NCBI GenBank assembly: GCA_963854735.1
Contig: OY978105.1
Location: 1,224,598 to 1,288,597, forward strand
DNA: 64,000 nt
Direction: 5' to 3'
Origin: Marvania coccoides
Taxonomy: Eukaryota; Chlorophyta; Trebouxiophyceae; Chlorellales; Chlorellaceae
Part shown: piece by piece, positions 34,401 through 48,300 of the stretch
Numbering within the stretch: the first letter of the stretch is position 1
Layout of the letters: the number at the start of each line of letters is the position of its first letter
Notes under the pieces: generated by a model
What the model saw: the letters and a program-made list of their open reading frames with translations, nothing else
The model's database searches: none
What the model was told of the DNA's origin: nothing
Program-made: the position numbers and the translations under genes

Positions 34401-36768
34401 CCAGCGCGACAGGACCAAGGTACGGCCCAGCCAGGGCCACCTGGCGCGGGGGCGCGTCGGAGTCGGCGACCGCATTGAGACGGAGCACGCGGCGGTTGCG
34501 AGGCCCCGTCGGCAGTACCCTTGGGTTGTGGCGAGGGACAGTGCCCCGCTTCTCAAGAATGTCGGCATAAAGGTCGGTGGAAGAGTCTTTCAGCTTGCCT
34601 CGGTACACGTCCTCCACCACGGATTGCATCTCAGCCTGCCACAGACCCCCCAGCAGCTGCCTCCACCCTCCGCCGCCCTCCTCCATCACCCCAACCACGC
34701 CGTTTAAAATGACGGTGCCCCCAGAAGACACGCCGTCGGTGACGCCCTTGCGGTCAGTCAGAGCACGGGAGTTGCGCAGCAGACGCAGCGCAGCCTCTCC
34801 CACCTGGCCCGTTCCCGCCAGGGCACCAGCGAGAGCGTCAGCAGGTGAGATGAGCGATCGCACCTTGCCCCACTCCCCCCACCGCGCCTTGAACGCCTGT
34901 TGAGCCACTGGCCACAGCTTCTCGGCAAACTCGGCGTCGGACTTGAGCTCCAACGCCGCGGGGGGCAGCGCAGAGGCGCAGTAGTTCAAAAAGTCAATGG
35001 CAGCGCGCCCACCGTGCGTCTGGGCCACCGCAGCGAACAGCCGCGCAGCTTTCTCGGAGCTAGAGCTCGCTGCACCTGGCGAAATGTCCTTAACCACCGG
35101 CACTAGTCCAAACCTGACTGGGAAGCGCTGCTGCATCATGCCGCCCACCACCGCTGCGGCGGAGATGGCGTGCGGGGAAGCGGGGTGGAACGCCATGAAC
35201 GCGGTGAACACGTTGCGCCGCACCATGGGCATTTGACCCATGAACCCGGGCTGCAGCAGCCCCATCAGCGACCTCGGCATGCTCCGGTACTCTGGGTCAA
35301 CCTCTAGGTCGTTCACCCAAACCACCTCGCCGTTGTCAGCATTGGGGCGGAAGTCAAGGCGCAGCGCGTCAGAGCCCCCACCCGTGGCCGCCTCCGTGCC
35401 GCGCAGGGCCGCCGCCTGGCGCGCTGCCTGCGGGGGCAGCCCTGCCGCCGCAAGGGCGTCCATCAGACGCACCTCCCGCCTCACGGCGTCCACAAAATCG
35501 TACAGGTTGAAGTCCGAGGTGTCATATGGCACTCCGTTGAGCAGCACAAACGCGGTGCCCTGCGGCAGGTGCTGCGCCAGCTTCTCTGCGGTGTCCCGCA
35601 CCCCGGCGCTGACGCTGCCCTCCGACAGCTCCCCCACAAGCAGAGGGAAGTTCTGGGCCACCTCCACCAGCACGTGCAGCGGGTCGGAGGTGTCCACCAG
35701 CCGCTGCGCCGCCTGCATGCCGATCTCGTTGAGGTCTTTCACCTTGGGCGCCTCACCTGATGCAGCGGCACCTGCCAGGCGATCCTGCAGCGCCAGCAGC
35801 TCTCGCCGCAGCTCGGGCTTGTCGCCCAGCAGCGAATCGAACTGGAAGGCGGCTTCCCCTGCGGCAGCGCCGTCTGGCAGCGGCTCTTCCACAGCGGGCG
35901 CAGCGGTGTCGTCCCTTGCGTTGTACTCCATGTTTTTGATGGCCAACTCCACGCCATAGCCGTGCAGCGACAGCGCCCCGCCCGCCCCCAGGTTTCCACA
36001 CACACCTCCACACTTGGCGTTGGCCAGCGGGCGCCATGCGTAGACCAACCGAGGCTCAGCGGTGGCTGCTGCGTTGAGTGCGGCGTCCATGGGGGCGGCG
36101 CAGGCAGCCCCGATGGGCGCATACATCACCGCATGCACTAGGGTCGAGTCGGAGGTGTTTGGGGGCACCCCTCTCCATGCTGCGCTGCTGTGGATGTGGT
36201 CAATGGAAAGGAGGCCGGGGCCACGGCTGGGGGGCCTGCCCAGCGCAGATGTCACCGCGGCAGGAATTTCCGCGGGGTTGGTGACCACCTGACCTCGCAG
36301 CGACACCCAGCAGCATGCGTCAGCGGGCGCAGTCTCTGCCGCTGCCAGGTGGCTGAACGCCTCCAGGCGGGGGGAGTACTGCCGCAGCGCCAGCGACAGG
36401 TTGAGCACCTTGGACATGGCAGGCGTCAGAAACGCCGATGCTTGGGTGAGCAGCGCCGCTGAGCATGCGTCTGCTGCGTCTGCGTGGGGAGCCTGCCACG
36501 AGCGGGCCAGCGCCCAAAACGACTCGGCAGACTCGTCGGCCTGAAGGAGCGACGAGGGGTGGATGAGTTAGCGAATGGGTGTTTAACAGCTGAAATGCTA
36601 TGTGCAGAGGTGCTCTGGACCCACCAGGAACTCTGCCGCCTCGTGGAGGAGTGGCGACGCTGGCCACTTTGAGTGAAGCTCCACTTTGACGCCCTTGGGC
36701 CTGGTTCGGGCGCACAGGCAGCCGCTGCAGAGCAGCAGCGTTGCGATCGCCACGATGAAAAGGCGCAT
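31419..36768 (-). CDS. UGGT: UDP-glucose:glycoprotein glucosyltransferase, ER folding sensor
   Basis: Exons 36768-36625, 36540-33628, 33526-32367 and 32226-31419 (1674 residues, slightly longer than usual). A signal peptide ([19 protein letters not shown]) is followed by the very long thioredoxin-like sensor region. The catalytic glucosyltransferase domain is split by the last intron: [31 protein letters not shown], then [28 protein letters not shown] (the metal-binding D-x-D) and [19 protein letters not shown]. The last residues are HEEL, an HDEL-type ER retrieval signal. The enzyme re-glucosylates misfolded N-glycoproteins for calnexin/calreticulin. The sensor region is Ala-rich and diverged, the transferase domain strongly conserved. 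Confidence 0.96.
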
Positions 36769-37039
36769 TGCTGTCTGTGCTGCGGGAAACGGGGCTAAAC
36801 GACCATGGCTATTTACTGATCAGAATGTTGAAAATGCTATGGTGATTGTCGCGGCGCTGGTATAGTTCAAATTCAATATATATTACACGTTGCAAGCTTA
36901 AACGGGAGAAGTAGGAGATCAAGAGGTACAAAAATTCAGGGATGTACATTCGGCGACGGCAGCTCGCGTTTTGGGCCCTGTGGCTTTTTGATACCGCATT
37001 TACTTTTTCTTTATTAGCTCCCAAAGATTACAAGATACC
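36769..37039. promoter_or_regulatory. Divergent promoter region, 271 bases
   Basis: Shared upstream region of UGGT (leftward) and eIF2-beta (rightward). AT-rich; no specific motif is claimed. Confidence 0.35.
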
Positions 37040-38211
37040 ATGGCGGTGAGCGCTTGTAAAGTTTCCATGCATTTCGAGCAGCAACGCAATTTGATGAGAG
37101 AGTAAACATATAATGTTCAGAGCGCTGATAGCATTTATTATTATTTTTTTCATGCAGGCTGAAGAAGAAGTCGCTCAGAAAATGGAGGAGCTGGCAGGTG
37201 GGCTTTTGCTTTTTAATTGTTTTTCAATCAAATTATTTTGCTCCTTTTTTTTTTTTTTGGTGCTGCTGCCCGGCGACCCCAGGGCTTGAAAGCTGGAAGG
37301 TGTGTTGTGTAGAAAAATGCCGCTCCTCACCTTGTCCATTTCGCCTGTGCTTGCAGTCGCAGTGGAGGAGGAGATCGGCGGAGAGGCGGAGCTGGGCGCC
37401 TCTCTGGACTTTGGAAAGAAGAAGAAGAAAAAGTCCAAGGCCAAGGAAACCGAGGATGGAGGCGCTGGTGAGGAGGCAGCGGTTGAGGACGTGGACGATG
37501 ACCTCAACCTGGTGAGCTGTTCTCATTTTATTTGGTTTTCCCAAGAGCTGCAATACGATTGTCTCACCCCCAACATCTCTACTGCAGTCCCTGGGAAAGA
37601 AAAAGAAGAAGAAGAAGGGGAAGACCCGCGGCGACGACGACTTTGGCGCGGAGGCTGGCGAGGCTGAGGGCGGCGAGGGAGGGGGGGAGCGCCGTGCAGG
37701 GGGGCTGCCGTGGGAGGGGTCCGACCGCGATTACACCTACGAGGAACTGCTGGACCGGGTGTTTGGCATCCTGAAGGAGAACAACCCGGAGCTGACTGGC
37801 GAGCGGCGGCGCACAACGTTGAAGCCGCCGCAGGTCGCTCGCGAGGGCACCAAAAAGACGGTATTCACAAACTTCATGGACCTGGCGCGCTCGATGAACC
37901 GCAACCCCGAGCACCTGCAGGCCTACCTGCTGGCCGAGCTGGGTACCTCTGGATCGCTGGACGGGCAGCAGCGCCTCATCATGAAGGGACGCTTCCTGCC
38001 CAAGGCGTTCGAGGGCTGCCTGCGCCGCTACATGAACGAGTACGTGCTGTGCAACTCGTGCAAGAGCCCCGACACCCTGTTGGATCGTGACTCTTCCTCC
38101 CGCATCATGTTTTTGCGGTGCCAGCAGTGCGGGGCGTCGCGCACGGTGTCTGCAATCAAGGCCGGTTTCCAGGCGCGTACGGTATCGCGGAAGAGCCAGC
38201 AAACGGGCTAA
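37040..38211 (+). CDS. EIF2S2: Translation initiation factor eIF2 subunit beta
   Basis: Exons 37040-37045, 37158-37197, 37357-37511 and 37588-38211 (274 residues). Coding exon 1 is only ATG GCG. Two Lys blocks (GKKKKKKSKAK and GKKKKKKKGKTRG), the elements that bind eIF5 and eIF2B, straddle intron 3. The C-terminal half is the conserved eIF2-beta/eIF5 fold: FTNFMDLARSMNRNPEHLQA, IMKGRFLPKAFEGCLRRYMN, and the zinc finger VLCNSCKSPDTLL with FLRCQQCGASR. It is part of the eIF2-GTP-Met-tRNAi complex in the cytosol. TGTAA at 38288-38292 is the likely 3'-processing signal. Confidence 0.97.
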
Positions 38212-38575
38212 TACTGTTTTTAGTGCTGGACTGATGCTATGTTTTTGTTGATGATGCGCCGGCACCTGTGGACTGTGTGTGCCCCAGTGTAATTACTATT
38301 GAAATAGCAACGAAATTTCAGTCCGAATAAAAATTAAGATATAAAAAAAATTAGCGAAGAAGAGGTTTCAGGTACAGTTTTCATAGTTCAAAGTCAACTT
38401 GTGCATTTGTTGAAACCCTGTTCCCAGTGTCCACGTCAAACCCTCAGCATCAACCTAATCTACCGCATGATAACAGCATGGCACCAGTCACAGGGTACTG
38501 CCCGCTGTCATTGCACTGTTTTCACGTGGCCCTTGTTGTCGCCAATAAGTATTTCTGCAGCTTTGGCGCCCTCCG
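38212..38575. other. Convergent 3' spacer, 364 bases
   Basis: Between the stops of eIF2-beta and the SLC35A-like transporter. Contains TGTAA at 38288-38292 for the rightward gene. Nothing else recognised. Confidence 0.4.
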
Positions 38576-39598
38576 CTAGTTGCACGCCTTGACAGGTGGC
38601 ACTACTACGAGCAGAGGTATACTACGCATGCGACTTTGCAAACCAATCACGCCCGAGTAGAGTAGAAACGCAAAAGTTGAAACGCACACGCCGGCTAAAA
38701 ACGCAATTGACATTTCTTTGTGAAGAAAAAGCCATGTGCACAAGGTGACAATGATTGCCGATCCCACCATTGCAAAAGAACGAACAATATTGTCGGTGTA
38801 CTTGTAAGTCAAGCTCGTCAGAAGACCGAATGTGGCCATGCTGACCGCAGCACAGCCAGCCAGCGTGTTGAAACCTGACAGCAATGCAGCATCATTTTTC
38901 TTCTCGAATGACACCTTGGCGGAACAAAACAGGGCTCCGAAGAAGTACATCTGCACATTCTGCCAGTGGAGAGACCCCCATTCGGTCTCGCCTTTGAGCA
39001 AAAACTCGTTGAGCACCCCCGTCAAACTTGAAATAGCAATGACGGCGCCCATGAGTGAGGCGCCCTCGAACGACAATGTCGTCATTCTGGAATCCCCATG
39101 CGAGGGGCTTTGAATGAGGATGGCCCCAACTAGAAAGAGAAGAATGGCGATGTTTTGCTGCCGGCTGAATTTCCTTTTCAAAGTGAACCGCATCATTACG
39201 GCGCGCGCCGGAATTCTGAGGTGTAGCAAAATTTGAAAGGCAGCAGGGTCAATGTACTTTAGAGCGTACAGGACCGAGTTGTTTTGGAAAGCGTACAAGC
39301 TTCCCAGGAACATGTAGCTGAGCACGCTCGACCGTAAACTTGAAGGGGCGCCAGCAAATGGACCACCGCGACTGAAAACAATGAATCCTGGGGAAACCAG
39401 GAATTTTAAAACCTCGGCGATGAGGGGGACAGTCGATGGGTTGTAGTCATAGCTCCCTTTGCCGTTCCTCGACAGAGCGGCAAACAAAGATGTGCTGCAG
39501 CCGGTGATGGACAGCAGGGCGCACAGCACAACTTGAACATTGATTCTGTTGAACGCCCCAGCTGCTGTTCCTCCTCCTCCAGCATCCCATTTCTCCAT
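38576..39598 (-). CDS. Nucleotide-sugar transporter, SLC35A family
   Basis: Single exon, 340 residues, about ten hydrophobic segments. Family signatures include YAFQNNSVLYALKYIDPAAF, QILLHLRIPARAVMMRFTLK, SSLTGVLNEFLLKG and TYKYTDNIVRSFAMVGSAI, the pattern of the UDP-galactose / UDP-GlcNAc / CMP-sialic acid transporter family in the Golgi. The substrate cannot be told from sequence. Two features differ from nearly all neighbours: no intron in 1 kb, and visibly less GC-rich codon use. It may be a young retrocopy or a weakly expressed gene. Confidence 0.92.
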   Translation of the reverse strand: MEKWDAGGGGTAAGAFNRINVQVVLCALLSITGCSTSLFAALSRNGKGSYDYNPSTVPLIAEVLKFLVSPGFIVFSRGGPFAGAPSSLRSSVLSYMFLGSLYAFQNNSVLYALKYIDPAAFQILLHLRIPARAVMMRFTLKRKFSRQQNIAILLFLVGAILIQSPSHGDSRMTTLSFEGASLMGAVIAISSLTGVLNEFLLKGETEWGSLHWQNVQMYFFGALFCSAKVSFEKKNDAALLSGFNTLAGCAAVSMATFGLLTSLTYKYTDNIVRSFAMVGSAIIVTLCTWLFLHKEMSIAFLAGVCVSTFAFLLYSGVIGLQSRMRSIPLLVVVPPVKACN

Positions 39599-40592
39599 AA
39601 GTATTATTTACTCTGCATCACATGTGCACCTAAAAAATAACCAATGTCGAGGAGGTCACAATATCAGACGCAACAGACATTTTAAACCATTAAAGGGAAT
39701 GCACGGTCGAGGAGGATTGACGGGGGGGAAGGAGAAATGTATTGTTTTTTCTTTTATTCCCTTTTAAAAGTTTCTTTTCCCCCAAATTTGGGGGGAAATT
39801 AATGACAGTATTTTTTACGGCCGATAAGTGATCAATCTCATCAGGCTAGGAAACAAAACTTCTGACTGGCTTTCTTTCTTTCAAGGGAAATGTTTCGCAC
39901 TGACGGGGCGGCGGTTGCCGAAAGAGTCAAGCTGCATATCACCAGCTTAGTTTCAATACTGATGGCTTTGGACACCCCGAACGAGGAAATACCCACTGAC
40001 GGTGCTTTTTGGGGGTGTGTGGGTGTGTGTGGGTGAAGGTCCCCCCCCTACAGCGCGACCCTGATTGGGCGTTGGTTTCCCTCAAGCAAATTGTTCTCTA
40101 GTGCACCCACCCCACTCCGCCAACCCCGACGAATTTGGTGCTCTGCTCACTTTCTATCTGCCATTTGACTTGTCCTTCATTCAAGTCGGCAGCGGCAGAG
40201 CTGGCATCTTCGCAGAAAGAGTGCAAGGCTGGATCTTTTCCACGAAACGCATTATGCATCACCTCGGTGCCGCCCGCTGCTTCCCGTCGACAGTGCAACA
40301 TGCTCCCTTGGTGGGAACAAGAGTTGGTTGCAAGCAAGAAAATTTTCCATTAGGCGCAAAAAAATGGGCGTCAGACCGCGGCCTCTACCGAGCCCCTCTG
40401 CCAGTTTGTGCGACGAATTAAACACATGTCGAATATATTTGGTGGGTAAAACGCAGCGCGATGCGCCTGACAGCAGCAAAAAGTTGCACTGAAAATAAAT
40501 CTAAGACAGACGCGTCGTCAACAACCTGCCCCGCACAAAAAAGATAGCCTCTTCATTACACGCCATAATTAAACAAATAAATACGCGAGCAG
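39599..40592. promoter_or_regulatory. Divergent intergenic region, 994 bases
   Basis: The largest gene-free stretch of the interior, between the starts of the SLC35A-like gene and the TKL kinase. It holds an imperfect palindrome at about 39774-39797 (C5, AAATTT, G6), a GT-rich run at about 40011-40037 and a run of eight C at 40041-40048. An unsplit rightward frame of 118 codons at 40065-40421 has no recognised domain. Probably two promoters; the palindrome could be a binding site. Confidence 0.35.
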
Positions 40593-43048
40593 ATGAAGTT
40601 CTGTGTGCTCGTCTTGTTGGCGTGCTGTTGGCTCGGAGCGAGAGGAGCCGAGCCGCTGCCTCAGCCAAACGGTGCGTAAATTGGGGCTCGTTGCAAGCGC
40701 TCCCAGCTGGTAACATGACTAATTTCTCACGCACAGCGTTGTCCGTATGCAGACCCGGCGCCAGCAGAAAAAGACAACACTCTCGACTCGTCGCAGTTGT
40801 TGAGCCCTCCCTCGGCGCCAGCAGAGTTCTCTGTGCGTGCAAAGAAGCCACCTCCTCCCCCCAAGAATGCCAAGTCGCCGCCTCCGCCTCCCAAAAACTC
40901 TGACGCAAACGTGCAAGGAGACGGTGGCGGTGTGTCGACGACGACAATAATCATCGCTGTGTGCGCTGGAGTCGGGGGGCTGATTGCAGTCGTGGTTGTC
41001 ACCGTTATTTGGTGCAGCTGCCGGAAGAAAAAGACGCCGCCGCCTGCTAAGAATGCATCACTGAAAGGTGGCGATGTCGAAGAAAACGGCAATGGCAAGT
41101 CGTTTAATTCTTGTTGGGAGAGAAAGTAGAGCAGGGATATATATACTTTTAATATTCACTAATAAACTTTTCATCACCTCCCCCACAGGAATGCGCGCTT
41201 CAGATGTGTACAAGAACGAGGTGCCACCGCCGCCAGGCTTCCCTGCGCAGACAATGTCTGCACACGCCCCGGCTCACCCGCAGTATGCAGCGCAGGCAGC
41301 GCCGCCTCCCCAATACGCTGCCCGGGTGATGCCGCCTCCGCCGCAGTATGCGGCCCAGGCGGTGCCCATGGCGGGCCCCATGGCAGCCCCCGCCAGCAGC
41401 AGTGCTCCGATGGCCATGTCAGCTGGCGGTCCGCTGGGGGCAGGGGCTGCCTCTGGAGCTGCTGTCATGGCTGCTAGCCACCACTCCACCTCCTCCAAGA
41501 TGTCTGGCCGCAGCATGCCCCGCAGCAGCGCGCACCAGCAGCAGATGCCGCCCAGACAGCTGTCCCACGATAACCTGGTGGCTGCGGGCGTCGTTGAGGT
41601 TGATGACACCGATTACAACGACGCTCTGCTGACGTGGATTGGGGGTCAGCTGTCGAAGGAGAAGGAGCTCAATTCGAATGCCAGCAAAAAGGCCTCCCGC
41701 GGCACCCGGCCCGCCGTTCCGTCGCCCTCTCGCTCCCACTTTGAGGACGTGAGCTCGTACGCCATTGCGTTTGATGCGCTGCGCATGGGGCGCCTGATCG
41801 GCACAGGGTCGTTCGGAAAGGTGTATCTGGCCAACTGGAACGAGACCCCCGTGGCTGTGAAGATTCTGGTCGACGAGAGCTCTGCGCTGGACAGCAAGAT
41901 CAACAACGCCGACAGGTTGCGCAACATGGCCAAGCCGTTGCTGGACAAGCTGAACGAGGAGGCGGGCATGATGGCGTCGATGCGGCATCCCAACATTGTG
42001 CAGTTCATGGGCATTGTGATGATGCCGCCGTGCGTCATTACTGAATTCGCAGAGCGGGGCAGCTTGACTGACGTGCTCAGGGCAGGGCGCAAGGGGGTGC
42101 CTGGCGCCGCCGAAGCGCTTTCGTGGCGGCTGAGGCTGGGGATGGCGGCTGAGGCGGCGACCGGCATGCTGTACTTGCATGCCCGCTCGCAGCCCATCAT
42201 TCACCGCGACCTAAAGAGCGCCAACATCCTGGTAGAGACCAACTGGCGCGTGAAAATCTCCGACTTCAACCTCTCCAAGCTCTTTATTGAGTCCACGCAG
42301 AGCAGCTCGCTGGCGGCGATGAACCCGCGGTGGCTGGCCAACGAGTGCATTGCTGGGGAGCCCGCTTCAACCGCCAGCGACGTGTTTTCTTTTGCGGTAG
42401 TAATGTGAGTGTACTGCTCTTGGTTTTTGTTTGTTGCTCCAATTTGCGTTTTGTGCTGATAATCAGTAACACTTCTTCCTGTGCAGGTGGGAACTGTTGA
42501 CCTGGGAGCTTCCTTGGGCCAAAGAAAACCCCTGGAGCGTGGCCAACAACGTGGGACATGGCGCCAGGCTGCCGGTGCCACAGCGGTGGGAGCTGCCAGG
42601 CCATGACACTGCTGCCTTTGCTGGGCTGGACAGCTACATTGCGCTGATGAAGAGGTGCTGGGCGCACAATCCCTACGACCGCCCCGGTTTCCAGGAGATC
42701 GTGCAAGAGCTGCGGGCGTTGGAAGCAGAGATGAAAAAAATCAGCCCGTCGCCCTCCCTTGCCTCGCTGCCCCCCATGTCAGCGGTCTCCTCTGGAGGAC
42801 CCCCTGCTGCTGGTGGTCCAGGCAGCGTGGCCACGCATCCGCAGTCCCTGCACGGCACCATCCCAGCTTCCGAGAGCAACTACTACTTCCCTGGGCCTGG
42901 CGCCGGCGGTGCCAATGACGATGACGAGGAGTACAATGACGTGACGGCCAGCATCAGCTCCACACAAGTGATGGCCAGCATCGACCACCTGGGAACGCTG
43001 CCCAAGTGGCGCTCAGGGGGAGGCTGGGACACCATGCCGAAGCAGTAA
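40593..43048 (+). CDS. Single-pass membrane protein kinase, TKL (Raf/plant-receptor-like) family
   Basis: Exons 40593-40671, 40753-41094, 41189-42404 and 42487-43048 (732 residues). Signal peptide (MKFCVLVLLACCWLGARGA), short Pro-rich ectodomain with two KKPPPPP/KSPPPPP blocks, membrane helix at about residues 89-113, then a low-complexity Pro/Ala/Met linker. The kinase domain starts at about residue 340: Gly loop IGTGSFGKVY, VAVKIL Lys, HRDLKSANIL catalytic loop. The DFG position reads DFN and the APE position reads ANE. A C-terminal tail follows. The Raf-like/TKL fold is clear; a receptor role with cell-wall contact through the Pro-rich part is inference. Intron 2 has a GC donor (AATG then GCAAGT). 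TGTAA at 43117-43121. Confidence 0.88.
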
Positions 43049-43346
43049 GAATGCTGGAAACTTGACGACGCGACTTTTATTTTTTTGTTCTCATTGCGGT
43101 TTGCGAGCTTGCTTCGTGTAATATTCTTCAACCAACTAGCTCTGATCTGTGCCTACTTTTTACACGTCGTTGTTTATTCGCAAAAATACTACGTTCCACA
43201 AAAAGTACAAGAAATGGAGAGCAAAAGCAACAAAATGTGGTGCTCAGGGGAGTAATTGGTGTTTGGCGATCTCAATTGAGACAACGTTGTTTTCATTTTC
43301 CGGATATATCTACTCTTCTTCTGTCGGTGAGGTGGGGCGACACACT

Positions 43347-44936
<1,590 letters not shown>

Positions 44937-45373
44937 TTTGGTTGATTGCTGGAGAATGCAAGCTGAAATATATTAAAAAAAAAGCCCAGGTTTTGATGTA
45001 AACAGGACTGTCGGGCTTGGTTGGGTTGACCTCTTTTTTTGGCGCTCTTGAACCCGGTTCTTCTTTCGTTATTTTTTTGTCTTCTCCGCTGTGTTTGTTT
45101 CCTGCATCGACCTATGGACAGCCCTCTCAGCTTGAACGAACTGCTTACAGCAGAAAACACAAAGCGAGGAGCTCCATGCTGCGTTTTTTACACAGGACGC
45201 AATTTCTTTCTTCTCTCTGCTTTCTTCAATATGAGGTTGCATCCTCTAACAACTCAATGTGTGCCATTCGCAAGCCTAACAGATTGCCACAAAGGTACAT
45301 GCCTTTCCCTGTGGAATGTAGTCGGTGTAGAGGTTAGGGTTGCTGCATCACCATGAAGGGGAAACTTCAATGC
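44937..45373. other. Intergenic, 437 bases
   Basis: GAPDH promoter and 3' end of the MBD/PHD gene. Short rightward frames (45017-45356) have no domain and no splice support. Nothing recognised. Confidence 0.4.
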
Positions 45374-48300
45374 CTACTCCCCTGTCGTATCAGGCTCGCT
45401 GGGCTGGTACTCCTCCTCGGCGCCGCCACCGTCCCCAGCCCCTTCCTCTTCTTCCCCGCCGTCCTGCTCCATGGCAGCGGCCTGGTCCTCCGCCTCCTCG
45501 TCCTCCTCCACCCCATCTTCAAACTCAGACTCGGAGGGCTCGCGGTAGGAGCGCCCAGTGCCACCCCGCAGCGAGTGCCCCTTTTGCACCCTCTCTTCGC
45601 GTGCGCTGCTGGCGTTGCGCAGCCGAGAAGACCGGATGCGGGGGCCGCTGTTGAGCTCGGCATCCAGGCGACGGGCCAGCGCCTCATCCGCGTCCGAGCC
45701 AGAGCCCTCCCCGCCAGAGCCCCTGACGCGCTTGGAAGCACGCTCCGCCCGTGCAACAGAGCCCTCTGCCCCGCTGTCCGCCAACGAATCGGCAGCGCCG
45801 CTCTTGCGCTTGCCAGCACCTCCCTCTCCCTTGGCGCCACGGTCCGCCCTTAGCCTGGGGAGATCGATTTTTGCTTCCAGCAGGTTGCTCGTGGTAAACT
45901 TCACCTTTTTGGAGATGGCCTCGCGCAGAATCACCATCCGCAGCCACACCGCAGACAGCGTGCGCGCGCTCTCTGGGTGGGGGAGCGGCATAGACCACGG
46001 CCGCCAGTGAGGTTTGAGGAAGTGAGGGAAGATGGCCTGCTCCAGGCTGACGATTGCCGCCATCATCGCCTGCGGGGAGTCCGCAGAGGCGGCTCGAGCG
46101 CGCCACGCCTGCATGGCATCGCTGCTGGCATCAACCATGCGTGCGGCGGCCGGCATGAGCTCTTCTGTGTCCAGCAGCATGGCGCGAATGCGCTCCAGAG
46201 GCGGCAGGGCAGCCGCAGCGGCGGCAGCGGCAGCAGCAGCGGGGTCCTTGGCCTCATCCATCGGCGCAGCCTGCGCCGGTGACGTGGGCCCCTGCCCCGC
46301 CTCCTTGGCCCGCTGTTTCTCCTCCATCTCCTCCTTCATGCGCGCCCTGGCCTTGCGCAGCTCCTTCATCAGCGCGTGCTCCCGCTTGCCTTGGGGGTTG
46401 AGCCACTGAATGAGCTCCGACACGCGGATGGCGCCGCTGTACATTCCCACCTGCCACATCGAGTCGTCGGAGGGCGAAGAGGAGCTGGCGGCGGCGGCGC
46501 CGGGGTGGTGCGCTGCGCGCTTGGCGCCTGCTCGCAATGTCAGCGGGTCCAGGTGGTGGCGCTCGATGATGATGGCGCCTGGCTTGTCGGGACCGCACGC
46601 GGCGCCAGGCAGCAGCCAATACCGGTTGAAGTGGCGGTCCAGGCCCAGTGGTTCCAGGCGGTGGGGCTGAAACTCAGTCACCTCGTGCTCAAGCTCGGAG
46701 ATGCGCTGCACCAGAGACTCCATCTCAGCTGCAGCCTCGCGGGCGGCGCGAGCAGAGACGCGCGCAGGGGGCGCCGGTTGGGCCGCCTCTGCAGCGGCAG
46801 CGCCGTTGGGCTCGGGGGCCTTGGCGCCCTCCTTGGCGGCGCTGCCCTCCTTGGCGGCCCCCTTTTGCTTCTGCTGCTGCGGGTCCTTCCCCCCCGCGGC
46901 CTCCTGCTGCTTGTGCTTGAGCTCCTGCCTCTTGGTGTGCAGCTCCTTCTTGGCGTCCTTCTCCTCGGTCTCCTCCTTCTTCATCAGCTCGTGCAGCGCC
47001 GGCGAGTCGGCCACCAGGGTGCACAGCATGTGCAGCAGGGAGGCGCGCTGCGCCGGCGTCCACCGCTCCCAGTCGGTGGTCCCCAGCGCCTGCGCCATCT
47101 CCCACACCGCCGCCCCGTCGCTGAACCGCGCAAAGGAAGCCTCGGCGGCGGGCGCAGGCGACGGGTCGCACCCAGGGCACTTCCACTCCCCCTGCGGCAC
47201 CTCCTCCAGCGGCGGGTCCAGGCAGTAGGAGTGGTAGATGACCGCACATTCGCAGCACTGCAGCAGGCGGTCCTCGTCCTCACCGTCCCAGCACTCGCAG
47301 CAGGTGAGGTGCCAGGGCGCAAACGGGCGGCGCAGGTCGCGCACAGGATCGCTCTCCGGCGGCACGCCGTTCTCCTCGGCAGCGTGGCTGCCTTCAGCGC
47401 CTCCGTGGTGCTTGTGCAGGGGCGGGGCGTGCTCCTGCAGGTACGCCTCCGCCCCGCTGCGCTGCACCTCCTCCAGCGCAGCCTCCAGGTGGCTGACCAT
47501 CAGGGCGGCCGCCTCCTCCACCCCCTTGTCCCTGTTCATCTCGAAGAACCCGGAGGTGTGCTTGCGAGCGGCAGCCTGGTGCAGCTGCGCCACAAAGTGG
47601 ATGTCGGCCTTGAAGGCGGCCATGGGGTCGGGCGCGCGCGCGTACACGCCAGCATCCACGCGCGCAGCCACCGCGCGCAGGTCGAGAGACCTGCCCAGCT
47701 TGGTGGACGCCCCAGCAGAGTGGCCCTGGAAGCACAGCAGGCGAGAGTGCTTGGTGGCCTTGTCGCCCCTGCGACCGCACAGCAGCTGCCGCAGGATGCA
47801 TCGCTGCAGCTGGGTGATGGCGGTCACCTCCTCGGCGGCGCGCTCCACAGGCCCTCCCGGCAGGCCTGCTGCGGCCAGCGCTGCTGCGTCGGTGCGCACC
47901 ACCGGGGCCAGCCACGCGTGCTGGGAGGTGTCCTTGGGGGGGAGCCCCGCCCACCCCCGCATCAGCGCGGTGGGTGCCCCTGCTGTGAGGTACTGCAGCA
48001 CCAGGAATGGCTCCAGCGGGTCTGTGGGCTCTGGCATCCCCGCCCGGTCGTCCTTCCCCCACACAGCAGCAGCCTCCGCCAGGGTGGCCAGCAGCCGGTG
48101 CGCCGCCTCCTGCCAGGTGTCGTATGTGATGGGGTGCAGCGGGTGCTGGGCCTGTTTTGCGGGTTTGAGGTCCTTTTCCGCCACGTCCACGTTGTCCCGC
48201 GCAATCTCCGACGCAGCCTGCTTGAAGAGGTCAGAAACCAGGAAGTCCACCAGAGTGATGGCGAACCAGGCGGCGGGGTCGATGCCGGTCTGCGACGGCG

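Noticed and set aside
33571..34707. Long + strand frame opposite UGGT
   Set aside because: Antisense shadow of the UGGT sensor region; no domain, biased composition.
40065..40421. 118-codon ORF in the SLC35A/kinase intergenic region
   Set aside because: No domain, AT/GC mix like the surrounding spacer, no splice or promoter support.
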